Shown in pieces: positions 1 to 11,607 of a stretch of DNA of 64,000 nucleotides (its first letter is position 1; the number at the start of each line of letters is the position of its first letter). Origin of the DNA: Ottelia alismoides (taxonomy: Eukaryota > Streptophyta > Magnoliopsida > Alismatales > Hydrocharitaceae). Location: assembly GCA_037367405.1 (NCBI GenBank), contig JAZKJV010003137.1, forward strand, positions 310,001 to 374,000, written 5' to 3'. Made by a program: the position numbers and the translations under genes. Under the pieces are notes generated by a model that worked only from the letters and a program-made list of their open reading frames with translations, ran no database searches and was not told where the DNA came from.

Positions 1-1060
1 GGATGTTTTAGATATTGCACATATACCCCTGCCAGGCCTGTTTAATGTTTGGATGTTTGCTCTAATTATTTAACCTATCATTTGAACTCCAAAATTTCCA
101 CAAAAATAGACTTAAGCATCTGGACATGTGTACTTTAACGCCTCATCTTTAGTTTTTGATTTTACTTTACTTTCATATTTATTAAAAATCAAAAACTCAC
201 TATTTGTGCACTGTCTAGTTTAGAAAATACCAAAAAAATATTAAAACACCTCCAAAAATTCCAAAAAAATCACCTAGTGTCTATTTTATTCTATCTTAGT
301 GTCAGTCCAAAAATCATTAAAAATCTCAAAATAAAAACCTTAAAAATTCAAAAAGACTCAAAAACTTCAAAAAAAATATATAAAATTGTAGAAAACTTTA
401 AAAAACACAAATTCAGTTTCTGTTTGTTCCTTATTTTGTTCTTTTTATTTGAAAAATAGTGTGAAAATTTTGAGCTACTGGTTGCTATTTTTAAATCTCA
501 TTTAATCCACAGCCAGCCTTATTTGCACTGTTTTGCTTTATTTCAGTCTTTAAAAATATCAAAAACATCTTGAAAAACCCCCAAAAATCACAAAAACAGT
601 AAAAAACCCTAAAAAGACCAAAAACATTTTATTTCTGGATTTTTGAGTATTTTTGTGCATTTTTATAAATATTTTAGCTTGCCTCCTATTATATTGTCTT
701 TACTTTCCAATATTGAAAAAGAAAAAGAAAAAAATAAAATATAAAATTATAAAAATCAGAAAATTAAAAAGCAAAATACAAAATCAAAAAATTAAATTAA
801 AAATAAAAAAAAATTAAAAACCCACAAAAATTTCTTTCCTTGCTTGCTTAGTGTAGACACATCACACACACACACTTGTGCTTACATTTGCTTGAACTAC
901 CCTACTTGCTCCCTGTGTTCGAACTCTCTACGTACTTGCATCTATACATCTTTTATGTAGAGTTAAAAATAAATTTTGACTCCACATTATTTCTAATTTA
1001 TTGATCTTAGTGTGGGTTGATTGTTGATTAATCACATTTTATTGTGGGTCGCCACAGCGA
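1..1060 (+). repeat. 3' part of an Athila-type LTR, cut by the window start
   Basis: Very AT-rich sequence made of short runs of the AAAAATC/TTAAAAACCC kind. Its order of motifs matches the second half of the LTRs of elements A and B: A-rich tracts, then a 'tatttttgagt' segment, then a 'ctccctgtgttcgaac' segment near 915 that resembles 'gctccttgagttcgac' near 26908 and 40330, then a TTGATT-rich tail near 1010-1030. No terminal CA or primer-binding site could be placed with confidence after it. I infer a diverged plus-strand LTR end; family membership is likely, exact borders are not. Confidence 0.5.
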
Positions 1061-1867
1061 CGTATTTAGACCCTCGATAATCTGCGGCTATCAAGCACCG
1101 TGAAGGGGTTCGCGAGGCAGAGCTCCGGTGAACTACGAATACTCATTTTTATACTACTTCTAAGGGCTACAGATTAATCTAAGGACATGATTAAAATGCT
1201 AACATTAAAGCTACCTAAAAATGATTAAAATACGCAGCTCGAACTTGGCTTTGGGCCAAGGAGCAGAGGTGGCGCCGGAGCACCACCATGGGTGCATCCT
1301 CCTCCTCCTCCGACCGATTCAAGGCACCGGAGACCTTCTCCTGTCACGAGTAACGCCTCCAGGACCGAATACGAGGAAGGGAATTGGATAAAGGCTGACC
1401 AAAATTGAATAGGAGGGAGAGGTTCTTTATTTATAAGCAGCGTGGCACCCTTATTTGTCTGGCTAATATCAAAGAATCTGATGTGTTTACAAGCAATCTA
1501 AGGACTCGGCGTGAATAATGATGGTCCTGGGAGATATTTTCGTGAAGAGATCGAAGGTGATTGAGCGATGTATCGAGCGCAAAAAATGCAAGAAAATCGC
1601 GGATTCGCCAGGTCTGACGGGTCAGATACGCGGATGGTACAGTTAACCAGAGGTCAACGGTCCACCGCCCCTGATTGGTCCACACAGGGCGCTAAAGGAC
1701 AAAACAGTGGTTTTATTTCGAAAATAATTTATAAAAAATAGTAAATGATTTTACGAGTATAAAATAAAAAATATTTATTATTTTATGTAGTATTTTAATA
1801 TAATTTTTATTTATTTTTTGATGAATTTTATTACGAGCTTATTTTAATGGTGTATTTATAAATATAT
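1061..1867. other. Unassigned stretch with a promoter-like segment on the minus strand
   Basis: No gene recognised. The 84-residue open frame at 1431-1685 (minus) has no familiar motif. On the minus strand a TATA-like 'cttataaataaag' near 1427-1440 lies downstream of a 'ggaccaatca' segment near 1675, an order also seen in LTR promoters of the A and B elements ('gattggtccac' followed by a TATA box). It may be LTR U3/R of another element, but I could not align it. The stretch from 1710 is plain AT-rich sequence. Confidence 0.35.
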
Positions 1868-2158
1868 ATGTGAGAAAGGATTGCCATCTCCTACTCAGGC
1901 CAGAGATCAACTCTTAACAATCATTTAACGGTGCTTGATGAGTCCTCAATCTAACCCTTTAGATATTCATCCAAGCACCAGCCTCTATGATTCAATTATT
2001 GAATCAACAACTGTATGATTATTAAGATGGCCATGGTACATAACCCTAATTGTACTAAGGGACCTATTATGAAAATTATTTATTCTTCATTTCAAATCAG
2101 GGAATGATATGTGCAATAACAATTATTGCATAATGGCTCGCCATGGGCTCGCATGTCC
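1868..2158 (-). mobile_element. F3: terminal fragment of the F-family LTR
   Basis: Closely matches the last ~290 bases of F1 (about 24590-24870) in the same orientation and the first ~290 bases of F2 in the opposite one. Shared landmarks are 'ctcctactcaggc', 'gatgagtcctcaatctaac', 'tacataaccctaattgtac' and 'cataatggctcgcc'. Using the TATA box seen in F2 to define sense, this copy reads on the minus strand and keeps only the LTR 5' end. It abuts the pol remnant of element A almost exactly where an intact copy would end, so an F element probably inserted into A and the rest was later deleted. No target duplication can be recognised. Confidence 0.75.
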
Positions 2159-2236
2159 ATCAACGGGCATCGGCTCAAACCATATCTAGATCATGAGCCA
2201 CTGGTCGTTGTTGTCCCCCCTATTCGTTTTGCGTGA
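2159..2236 (+). pseudogene. pol: Remnant of the integrase C-terminus (end of pol)
   Basis: Translates as INGHRLKPYLDHEP followed by about 11 residues and a TGA at 2234-2236. The same end is present in element B (VNGQRLKPYLDHES, stop at 35165-35167) and, on the minus strand, in D and E (VVNEQLLKPYLDHD). In the Athila family this is the extreme C-terminal tail of the integrase, which follows the GPF/Y-type module. Everything upstream is missing at the F3 junction, so this is 25 codons of a broken gene. The identification is secure because the stop codon and the following 3'UTR also align with B. Confidence 0.8.
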
Positions 2237-2365
2237 GATGTGGTCTTTGAATCACATCTATTGCATCTCATGCCTGATTATCACGGTCTTCCGCCTTGTA
2301 TAGATCCAGATGTCCATATCATTCCATTATTTAGTCCTACACCCCATCTTAATCCTATGATTATG

Positions 2366-2717
2366 CTATACTTAGGGTGTACTTTACCCTAAGTATAGGG
2401 GGGTGTTGGACTCTTGAGTATTCTTTTGATTCTTTTTGCCTCTATTTTGCTGCCTATACTTAGAGATCTTTCGCCCTAAGTATAGGGGAGGTAGACCCTT
2501 TACATTCTTTCACTTGGATTTCCCTTCATGAACAACTTGCTACACTTAGGATTATTTGATGATAAGTATATGGGGAAACACCGAGTTCTCTTCATTCTAT
2601 TCTTTGATTCGTTGTTGTAGTATACTATTCCTTTTTACTTCCCTATAATAAACACGAGTTATGTCTTCTTCATCGCTCTTGAACCAGTATGAGGACATAG
2701 TTCGAGCTAAGTATAGG
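2366..2717 (+). repeat. Array of four hairpins in the 3'UTR of element A
   Basis: Inverted repeats begin at 2366 (arms CTATACTTAGGGT / ACCCTAAGTATAG, 7-nt loop), 2453 (arms CCTATACTTAG / CTAAGTATAGG), 2540 (degenerate) and 2642. The fourth, 2642-2717, has a ~27-bp imperfect stem and a ~22-nt loop; its right arm ends in GCTAAGTATAGG. Start-to-start spacing is 87, 87 and 102 nt. The same array is found in B, D and E, so it is a conserved part of this group's 3'UTR rather than a chance palindrome. Confidence 0.9.
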
Positions 2718-3268
2718 GGGTGTCGTATATATTCCATATATACTTTAGCCATAACTTGTAATTTGTGTGAGTATTAATAAATCAAATGGCTAAAAATTCT
2801 TTTATCCAAAAATCATAAAACTTTAAAATTTTTCCTTGTACATAAAAATTCTTTATTGCACATACACAACTATTTATAAAAAGTATTTTCGTACAAATGT
2901 TTGTAAAAATGATTTGTGTAAAGAGTTTGTAAATATTTTGATATCAAAATTATGTATATAGTACAAAATTTTTGTAAAATGTTTGAAAAACAAAAATTTG
3001 CAAAAGCCCTTGTGTAAATGTGTGTACATATTTTGCAAAACTCCATGCATTCATTCATTCGAACATTTTTCAAAAATTTTGCACACTTTCAAAAACTTGC
3101 ATAAAAACATTTTTGTATATATTTGTACAGTTTATCTGAATCATGATTGACATTTAAACAGACCTGGACTTAAATTGGAAATGGAGCTTGGTTAAGACCT
3201 TAATATACATAATTCTAAGAGGAACCTTACAGGGCTTAGGATTAAGACTTTTCATGTCCATTTGGGAC

Positions 3269-3556
3269 TTAATTCTTTGAGTCCACTTGGCTATGATCAT
3301 ATGTCATCTTGATGAGCCTAAGTAGAACACTTAACAATGCACACATGACTCTCAGAGACAATGGCTTCACTTGCACCAGCACATTACACATAGCTCTCCA
3401 CGGATGAGGTGGTAAGGAGGCAGTCTCCTTTGGCTTGGGGTAGCATATGAGGGTAGTACTTCTAGGCGGAACCTCTCTTCTTCTTTTAGTGGAGGAAGTG
3501 CATCTCAACTTGGTATGGTGGTGTTGAAGTCTAAAGACAGGAGTTGTGGGTTGCAA
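3269..3556 (-). other. Conserved antisense open frame in the 3'UTR (95 codons, truncated)
   Basis: Open frame on the strand opposite to pol. It aligns with residues ~98-192 of the 192-codon antisense frame of element B (36186-36764): both contain KLRCTS, RRREVPPRST and CYPKPKETAS and end in VDSKN. The first half found in B is not open here. Antisense ORFs have been reported in 3' regions of some plant Ty3/gypsy lineages, but this one resembles no protein I know and could simply reflect shared sequence. Treat as a candidate only. Confidence 0.35.
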
Positions 3557-4283
3557 TAAAGCTTCAAAAGAGGGATAGTCTACTGGCTCAAGGGGAAAAA
3601 CTCCTCATGTATACATGTTGCACCATATAGATATGTTGTACATATGCACAATGAAAAAAATGTGCAAAGAAAGAAAAACTCCAAAAAAGTGGTGGGTCTG
3701 ATTGAAAATAAAATACCCACCGGAGTGTAAATAGTCAAATAAAGCAAACCTTATGTTACACACTCTCATCTCATGAAGCTTGCAGCGGGAGACTTAGCTA
3801 CACTGGTTGGGCTCCCAAGGATACATGGCTACACTGGTCATGGTCCATTCTCTTCTTCCTCCTCTTCTTGAGCCGGTTGAACTTGAACTTAGAAGGGAAT
3901 ACCCCACTCCTCGAGGAAAGAGCTGCCATACTAGGTCACTAGAGTTACCTTGTGAAGGGGGGTTGTCACTTTGTCATTTCTGAGGTGGGAAGCTTACACA
4001 GTACAATGATAAATTCATGGTCATTAGAGTTTGTGTATGTAGACTTGTCCTGATCTGGATTATTGAGTATTCTTGACCATAGATTGGTGGAACTTAGAGG
4101 CTGTTGAGTTTTAAGCTTAAGTCCAAATAAGGTTCCGACAAATTTATAATCCAAAGGCCCGACTGAGCTCTATACTTCAATATAATGAAGGTAAGTTTAA
4201 TAATCAACCTTGATTTACCTTCTTTTTCTTTTCTTTTTTTCTTTTCACTTCTTTTTCAAATAAGTGTTTGCTAAGGGACTAGC

Positions 4284-4303
4284 AAAAGTAAAGTATAGGA
4301 GGG
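4284..4303 (+). promoter_or_regulatory. Polypurine tract of element A
   Basis: A 20-nt tract, purine apart from two T residues (AAAAGTAAAGTATAGGAGGG), ends immediately before the LTR start TGATGAAT. The same tract precedes the B LTR at 37201-37220. It is the expected plus-strand primer site of an LTR retrotransposon. Confidence 0.9.
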
Positions 4304-7300
4304 TGATGAATCCCCATTCATCACTCTTTATTCTTTTATTTTAGCTAAATATCTTGGCAAAACATCATGTATATAGTTGTAAATACAATAAGTTACCAAT
4401 AAGCATGCATTTGTTAAATATTAATAATTAACATGTATTTATGAAAAAAATAAAAGAATAAAGAATAAAAGAAAAAGAGAGAAATATTTAGAATAAATAT
4501 TGAGTAACCTAATCCCAAGAGAGGGCCCAATATGGGCTTGATCGCCAAATAAAATAGGTAGAGAGAGATAGGGCCACTCTACCTTGTACATATTCCCTCT
4601 ATGTATATAGATATTTTATTTTCACAAAAATCAAAATAAAAATTTGTTTATATTACCTTGTATATATTCCTAAAAATAAAACAAAAATTAGAAAAATAAA
4701 AGAAAAATAAAAATAAAATTCTCTCTACAACCTTGTACATATTACATGTATATCTGCATCATATCCATATTTATTTGACATTTGTAAATGACTCATAAAA
4801 ATAAAATAAAAATTATTTTATACTCTAAAGTTTATGTTGTAAATAAATAAAATACAAAATTAGTGTATTTTTACAAAAATAATAAAATAAAAAAAAAATA
4901 AGTATTTTATACATGTATATAATGTAATATAATGTATATACCTTAATTTATTTTTCATAAAAATAAATAAAATCACTAAAAAATAGTTTGAAAAATAATA
5001 AACATTTTCATTTTATTTTTTAATTTAACTTCATTTATTATTTTTAATCTATTTAATTTTGAATTATCCTGCTATTTTGTCATGTAGTGGCTTTTGTCCT
5101 TTTCCTCCACCACTCGGGATTGGTCCACGTCAGATTTGTTGACTCAGGTCAATGACCCCTCTGCCACATTCTTGGCTCGGATCCGATTTCGCCCGCTTTC
5201 TTCGATTTATCTCAATCTGATCTGATCGACTCCTTATCCCATTTGCAGCTCCGATTACCGAGGGTAGATCCACGATCCACGCCCGATGATTTCCTTAGGG
5301 GTCTGAACCTCGATTTACGCGTCCATGCTCCATCCTTCTCGGATCATGCAAGGTATATAGTCTCCTGGAGCTGCACCTTCTTCCACATCTTTGACCCTTG
5401 CCCTCATCTCCAGTGAGCTCCGTCTTCTTCCTTGAGTGACACCATGCGAGGGAGTGTGTTGCAGTGAGGTCTTGAGGTGCATAGCCCTAGGTCCGGCGAC
5501 GTCATCGCTGTGCTCCACTACAAGGAGAGCGCGAGCCTCTAGACACGTCGTACCGGTGAGTAGAATACCTACGTAGGTTCCTGACCTTCAACCCAGACGA
5601 CCCCATTCACCAGGTATCCTAGATAACCTCATGTATGCTGTAGATTCAATCTTTTCGATTTCTGATCAAACCGCAATCTTCGGATCATCCATCGTGATCA
5701 GACCACCCATTTGCCCTCTCGACGTATGCATCATCTCCATCAGACTTCTCCCCCCATGCTACGCCCCTTTATTCATCTTGTTCGCCTAGGAATGAGCCCC
5801 TAGGCCCTCCTCCGCCGTCGCTTCGTCGGAGGGCTATGCCCCGCCTCGTCCTTACCCCATTACGCGTACTAATGGGTCGAGGCACTTTCCCCTCAACCCA
5901 ATGATTCATCTGGGTAGGTTTTGCATCGAAAGAACCTCATTTGGAGGTTCGAATTTCAAAGCACATAAGCTCCAGGTCCTCAGTGTCGCCAGGCCACTCT
6001 AGACGTCCCCGACCTCATTGGAGCATAGTAGCTGCAGATCGTCTCCAGCTTCCTTTTCCCCATCATAGCAGCCTGGGAGGACGCCTCAGTTGCACTTAGC
6101 AGCCGGTCGAAGCTTGCCGGAGGCGAGTTCTTCGTCGTTCTTCCAGGAGTGTCTCCGCCGTTGGATCGAGGCCCCCGCCGGTTCTAATCTCCGACGTTCA
6201 TTATTCGGGGGTCGTCGATCTTCCATCTGAGGATCATCTTTCAGCCGTTCATCATCGAAGAGGAATCCACGGATCTCAACCGTTCGATCGTTGGTGGGAA
6301 GCCCTCGACCGTTGGATAGCTGATAATAAAGGGGTATTTGCACTTAGGCCCTCCTACCTGTTTACATTGCAACATTAGTCCTGTAAATATTTTTAGCCAT
6401 TGTGTTTATTTTGGATAATTTGTACTTTAGACCTTATGCTTCTGTTATTTGCAATTTGGTCCCTCTGTTTGTGTAGCACGTGGTCCATCATGTGACCCCT
6501 TGGTTTTTTTGCATTTCGAATCCTGGACTATATTGTTGGTATTAATTGAAGTTTTATTCTTCGTATTTGCATTTATACCCCTGAGTGCCTGGTTCACGTG
6601 CCACCCTCGTGCAGATCTGGACTTTTTGCATATTACACCCTACATTCTCTCTGTATGTTACTGTTTGGCTGATAACTTTTAAATAATTGCATATAGGTTC
6701 CTGTGTGCTGTGTGCTTGACTTGTATTTTAATAAATAGCAGATTTCGTCCAACATTTATGAAAATTTGAAACATGGCTCTTGCCATGGTGTAGGAATTTC
6801 CTTGAATTTTTGGTTGCATTTTGTTTCCATTTAGTATTTTTAAAAATTCAAAAACCTTAAAAATTGCTAATGTTTGTTTTTAAAAATACACTAAAAATAT
6901 TAAAAACCCTTAAAAAATTCCAAAAATATTTCTGTGTGTTTGCTTTGAGTTGTTCTTGCTTCAATACATAATTTGTTGCATTTGCATTTCTAAAATATAT
7001 AAAAATTGAAAAACATCAAAAATCTTATAAAAATCATTAAAAATTTAGAAAGAAAATCAAAAAAATATGTTTTCTTCTTTTGTAGTTAGTTTTTAGTTTA
7101 TAGTTTCACATAAAATTGTTGTTGGGATTTTACATGCATTCTATGTATTTTTAACTTGCCTTTAGATCTCAGCTATATACTGTTTCACATTTTTGCCCTT
7201 GTTTCATTTTTAGAAAATTAATTAAAAATCTTAAAAATTCAAGAAAATTAAGAAAAACATCTTAATATTTAAAACCCAAAAATACTTTTATTCGATTTTT

Positions 7301-7651
7301 TTGAGCATTTTTGATGTGTTAAATAATTGTTGGTTTGTGAGTTTGTGTGTTTTTTTATACTTTTTCTTTATATTAAAAATTGCAAAAAAATTTGAAAAAC
7401 ATAAAATCCACCAAAAATATTTTCTTCTTGGATTTCTGATTACTTCATAGCCTAGGCATACCGTGCTCCTTGAGTTCGACCCTGGTAACTATACTATGTA
7501 AAATAAATAGCTAGACCGCTATTTTTTCCTTGATCTGTTGATTTTTATCATTGGTGGTCTCCCTTTCTCTTGATTGACTTCGCCTCACGGTTCGGGTCGC
7601 AACAACCTTATATACACCTTAACCTGAGTAGCTGAGGTTTATAGGTCATCG
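4304..7651 (+). repeat. 3' LTR of element A (~3.35 kb)
   Basis: Starts TGATGAATCCCC and ends near the 'ggtcatcg' at 7643-7651, aligned to the TCATCA end of the B LTR. Contents in order: AT-rich U3 with 'taaaataaaaat' tracts; 'gattggtccacgtcag' near 5110; GC-richer promoter and leader part 5100-6340 with a strong splice-donor-like CCG/GTGAGT at 5553-5561; then the A-rich second half with 'ctccttgagttcgaccctgg' near 7469. The short open frames inside (for example 6086-6343 and 6449-6682) show no recognisable domain. No target duplication was found at 7652. Confidence 0.8.
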
Positions 7652-8206
7652 GTGATCCAAGAGGTGCTATTTGGGCAGATTTAAACGGCCAAGATGCGAG
7701 TCGTTTTTTTATCAAACAAGAATTTTATGCTCTGGAAGACCTTGCCCTCCTCTTCGATATTCTTCTTCGTCTCAGCAAGCGAAAAGGTTTTTTATTTATG
7801 ACCCTCCAGTGACCGACATATGGCCAAGGGGCGACAATGAAGCTTGGGCAGTGATGAACTTGCTTGACCTTCAATTCCTATGATTGAGAAGGGTCTCATG
7901 ATTGCAAATCTTATCCTGTTGTTGCAACATGAGAAGAGAATAAGGAACAATGCTCCTGCTACGTGTGGTGGAAGGCTGGGGAGCAAATGTCCGACCACGC
8001 TCTTGGCTGGAGTTGGAAGGTTGTGATGATAAAGTAAGTGAAGGTGGCGTGGTGAAGATGGTGGCAGCGATCATTGACTTGTCGATGATCATGGTTTGAA
8101 CGGAGATGAAGAACGAGAGGAGGAGGTGCATAGCAGAAGAATGAAAAAAATAAAATAGAATAGGAAGAGGGGTAATGCTTAGAGTGGATGAAGGTTGTGT
8201 GTGTGT
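7652..8206. other. Unassigned sequence between two LTRs
   Basis: No known gene. Three overlapping short open frames (7671-7883 plus; 7792-7998 and 7871-8230 minus, the longest 119 codons) show no domain I recognise and overlap each other on both strands, which argues against coding. Possibly the 3' internal end of a further element whose LTR starts at 8207, but no polypurine tract is visible. Confidence 0.3.
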
Positions 8207-8940
8207 GATGAATCTTTGATTTATCATCACTAGACTCCTTAATTATTATCTGAGCATGAACAATTCAATAAAAATTACCAATAATTTACTCTAACTTGTA
8301 GTTGATCCTTTGTTTGTAAATAGATCTTAATTATTGTACAAAATTCCCCCCTTTTACGTTCTTTATTTTTCTTATTTTGTCCTATTAAAAATACCAAAAA
8401 AATATATCAAATTTTGTGTATAATTATTTTGATTTTAAAAAGGAATTAAAAAGACAAAAATCACAAAACAACTAAAATGAGGTTTTTTTATTCATTAAAA
8501 ATACTCTCCAAATTTTGCTTTGTTTAGTTTATCTCTTTTGATTTTTTGTCCAACATGAAACTTGTAGATCTCTTCGAGATCCACCATAATGTTTTGACTT
8601 TTTTTCCTAATTCTTCTTATTTCTATTTCTTTTTGAATTTATTCTTCCTTTTCCTTTTTCTTTAAATCCCATTGGGCCATGTATCTCTCTCTAGAGCCAC
8701 CATGCGGCCCGCTCCTCTTTGCGCCAACCGTCACCTCCCATAGCTTTCTGATGCTCCTCCCTAGCTCCATCTCAACAGTTTATCTCTGCCCTTAGTTCTT
8801 CCTCCCTCTGATGAAAGCTATACTGCTACATCGGCCTCTACCTCACTTGTTGGATGGCTTCGCATCCAACGGCTCTGTCTCCTCCACGTATCCATCTCTC
8901 TCCCCCACTGTAGGATCAACCCCCTACATCATCTAGCCAC
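8207..8940 (+). repeat. LTR-like sequence, first part, interrupted by F2
   Basis: Begins TGATGAATCTTTG with an internal inverted partner 'atttatcatca', like the LTR starts of A, B and D. It continues AT-rich and contains a 'cttgtagatctcttcgagatcc' type segment near 8561-8582 and 'ccattgggccatg' near 8668, both common kinds of sequence in plant gypsy LTRs. It resumes after F2 at 11608. Identification as an LTR is inference; no partner LTR is in the window. Confidence 0.4.
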
Positions 8941-8945
8941 CCCTC
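8941..8945. repeat. Target-site duplication CCCTC of F2 (left copy)
   Basis: CCCTC at 8941-8945 is repeated at 11603-11607, exactly flanking the TG...CA ends of F2. A 5-bp duplication is the usual product of LTR-retrotransposon integration. Confidence 0.9.
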
Positions 8946-9651
8946 TGTTGGACATGCGAGCCCACGACGGGCCATTATGCAATAAATGTTATTGCGGATA
9001 TTATTCCCTGATATGAAATGAAGAATAACTAATTTGCATAATAGGTCCCTTAGTACAATTAGGGTTATGTACCATGGCCATCTTAATAATCATACAATTG
9101 TTGGTACAACCATTGAATCATAGAGGCTGTTGCTTGGATGAATATCTCAAGAGTTACATTGAGGACTCATCAAGAACTGTCAAATGATTGTTAAGAGATG
9201 ATCTCCAACCTGTGTAGGAGATGGCAATTCTTTCTCACATAGGTTGATATCTGACCGACCCCTTGATGCAGGTCCTCTGCATAGGATTAGAGATCGGAGG
9301 TGTCAGATTAGTTAGGTCAAAGAGTTGACTTAATGAGATCGAGATAACCAAAGTCCTATATCGTATGCTGTCACGATACATGCACACATCCTCTGATCGG
9401 AGACATATGTGTTACTATATGACTAAGTATGTACATTTGGCAGACCAATAGGTTGATGACCTAACCAAGGTCTATACACCGGCGCTCTGGTGTGCATGCA
9501 AGGGCATATGAGTAATACGATCTCTCAAAGGGATCATACAGGTTCACTACTGAACCGAAAGACATGAGCTCACTCATGAGGTATTGGGAAGAATCAAATT
9601 CCGTGCATGGTCGTTTCTCTTTGGAAGCTTGAATGAATTTGTAGGTTTGAT

Positions 9652-10589
9652 ATATACTTTTGGAAAGTATATGATCAAGACCTAGATATGATATATGCTT
9701 TTGGAAAGTATATGATCGATACCAAATCCCAATGATCAAATGAGAAACTTACTGATAAAACCCTGAAGTAGACAGTATAAAGTTTATCTAATACTTCAGG
9801 TTTGTTCTGGTCTTCCAGTATGCAGGATGTACAGGTATTGGGAATACCTGAGGGTGATGTGATCATAAACGATTGTATAGCCTTGACACTTCTATTCCTA
9901 GGGAGTGATGAAATAGGTATGGATTTTAGTGACTCCTATCAGTAGAGAAGTAATCTGATCTTGGTCCAAATGTTAGACATTGATTTGAATGTGATTTTGA
10001 TGCAATGAGAAGATTAGATTTGCGGTCTTGATTTAATCAAGCATCTATGGGAGGCCCGAGATTTGGATTTGAGATGTGATCTCAATATCCAAGTCACTAT
10101 ACATGGAACAATACAATCGCCATGTCCTTATCTCCAAGTATCCGCGGAGAAAGCGCATTATCCTTGAAAGAGTTCGTGGATAATTTCATTGTTGATATAA
10201 GTATCCAAGCATCGAGAAAATTGATAATTAAATGTGATTTAATTATCATGGATAATATGAATTTGATTCATAAGGAGAGATATATAAGATAATTAAATGT
10301 GATTTAATTATCAAAGATATGAATAATGTGAATGTGATTCATGTTATTTGGGCACATGAGAAAAGAGATCCAAGATGATTAAATGTGATTTAATTATCAT
10401 GGATATGAATAATGTGGATATCACTATCCATATTAATCATATATAATATAAATGTGATTTATAATATATTAGAGAGAGCATATTGTGTTTTATATTTGTT
10501 GATTAATTGTTAATGTGAATAGGATTCACATTAAATGATTAATTGAAAATATAATTACATTTAGTTTTGGTTTGTGAATAAGATTCACA
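9652..10589 (+). repeat. Array of inverted repeats with constant 3-nt spacer (F2 U3)
   Basis: At least eleven short palindromes have two arms of 6-12 bp separated by exactly 3 nt: 9652-9672, 9693-9713, 10027-10041, 10069-10085, 10223-10247 (arms GATAATTAAAT / ATTTAATTATC), 10256-10272, 10288-10312, 10322-10348, 10374-10398, 10447-10463, 10510-10534 (arms TTAATGTGAAT / ATTCACATTAA) and 10573-10589. Most have perfect arms; a few have 1-2 mismatches. The spacer is mostly GTG, otherwise TGG, TTG, AGG, AAG or TTA. The array is upstream of the TATA box, so it lies in U3. Confidence 0.85.
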
Positions 10590-11007
10590 TAATTTCAATG
10601 GCGTGATTGATATTTTCCATAAGATAATTTGGAATTATTTTTTGTGAAAATATTGTCAACAAGAGATGATGATATATATCATGAAATAATGAGATCTCAT
10701 GATAATTTGAAGAGATAGACCAAGTCCACCAAAGAGGAGTGGACGGCTACAACTCTCCATGAGGAGAAGAGTAGCCATCCCCTCTTATGGGAAAATTGGT
10801 TTGTCCTCTTCATTATTTTTTCTCTTATCAAAGATTATTTAATTTCAAATTAATTTTGTTGATTTATCACTAGAAATTAATCTAAATTTAATCATTAGTC
10901 GTTGTGTTTTACCAACAACAATCCTAGCCATTGAAAGAAACACAAATCAATCTCAATCATTAATTGTGTGTTGTCCATGGATTGGGATCCATGGACTCCC
11001 AAAACCA

Positions 11008-11015
11008 TATATAAG
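11008..11015 (+). promoter_or_regulatory. TATA box of the F2 LTR
   Basis: TATATAAG in the context 'aaaaccatatataagaag'. F1 has the equivalent 'ctataaatag' on the minus strand near 22921-22930, in the same surroundings (a 'ccaaaacc' segment before it and 'ggcat' after). This fixes the sense strand of the family. Confidence 0.7.
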
Positions 11016-11061
11016 AAGAGGCATGCCTTTCTCTTCGACTTGCACCGACTCGACGAGTCTA

Positions 11062-11082
11062 TCTCTCTCTCTCTCTCTCTCT
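11062..11082 (+). repeat. (TC)n microsatellite
   Basis: About ten TC units just downstream of the F2 TATA box. F1 has only a short, degenerate counterpart ('agagagagag' near 22871), so the tract varies between copies. Confidence 0.9.
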
Positions 11083-11607
11083 TATTCTCTACACGTCATG
11101 TGCCTCTCTCCATCTCCCTCTTATGGTCGTCCACCATGGAGCCATTGTGAGAGTCGTCATCGACGCAACATCGTCCTTATGCTGCCAGATCATCTACTCG
11201 TGGATCTCCATCTCCTTCGGTGCTTCTCGTTCGTGAAGAAGATATTGGATCTTGTGTGACGAGATCAGGAGATCCGCCGCTTGGATCATCAACATGAATT
11301 GCGAGGAGCACACGATTCATCCCCACGCTCGCAAGCGTCTCCTCCGACGGATCGGACTTGAGACAGGAGGTCTCTTCGTTTAGAGACTCGATCGCAACCA
11401 CGCTTCAAGAGGTAATCCTATTACTTGTTTGTAGTTTAGATGAAACGATCCGAGAAGTGTTCTTGGATCATGTGGTTTCATCACATAAAAAATTTTAATT
11501 TTCGCTGCATTGAGCAACTAGTGCGACTAGTCACTCCCGATCGCATTCGATGCGATCATCATGCTTCCGTGATGCGCTTGAGGATTTTTTCTGTATCCTT
11601 CACCCTC

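Larger units (their letters stand above)
2159..7651 (+). mobile_element. Element A: 5'-truncated Athila-type retrotransposon
   Basis: Consists of the last 25 codons of pol, a ~2 kb 3' untranslated region with a hairpin array, a polypurine tract and one LTR of about 3.35 kb. The parts follow the order and spacing of element B (35100-40522) and are alignable by eye throughout, with B slightly better preserved. Gag, most of pol, the PBS and the 5' LTR are missing because the copy starts at the junction with F3. It is clearly a sister copy of B and not capable of movement. Confidence 0.85.
8946..11602 (+). mobile_element. F2: solo LTR of an unrelated LTR retrotransposon (~2.66 kb)
   Basis: Starts TGTTGGACATGCGAGCCC and ends GTATCCTTCA, flanked by CCCTC duplications. 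It aligns with F1 over its whole length in reverse orientation. There is no internal domain, PBS or second LTR, so it is a solo LTR left by LTR-LTR recombination. Sense is set by a TATA box at 11008-11015 followed by a pyrimidine-rich stretch. The TGTTGGA start is typical of many plant Ty1/copia LTRs, but without an internal domain the superfamily stays open. It carries the palindrome array described separately. The small open frames at 10966-11259 lie downstream of the TATA box and have no recognisable domain. Confidence 0.9.

Noticed and set aside
2366..2717. CRISPR-like array (repeats at 87-nt intervals)
   Set aside because: Plant nuclear context; units are self-complementary hairpins with diverged spacing in a retrotransposon 3'UTR and no cas genes.
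4304..5100. Centromeric or other satellite array, considered because of AT-rich monotony
   Set aside because: No tandem periodicity is visible; the sequence is single-copy U3 of an LTR, matched by B.
10966..11259. 97-codon frame in F2 with a Ser/Leu run
   Set aside because: The run is the (TC)n microsatellite; the frame is not conserved in F1.
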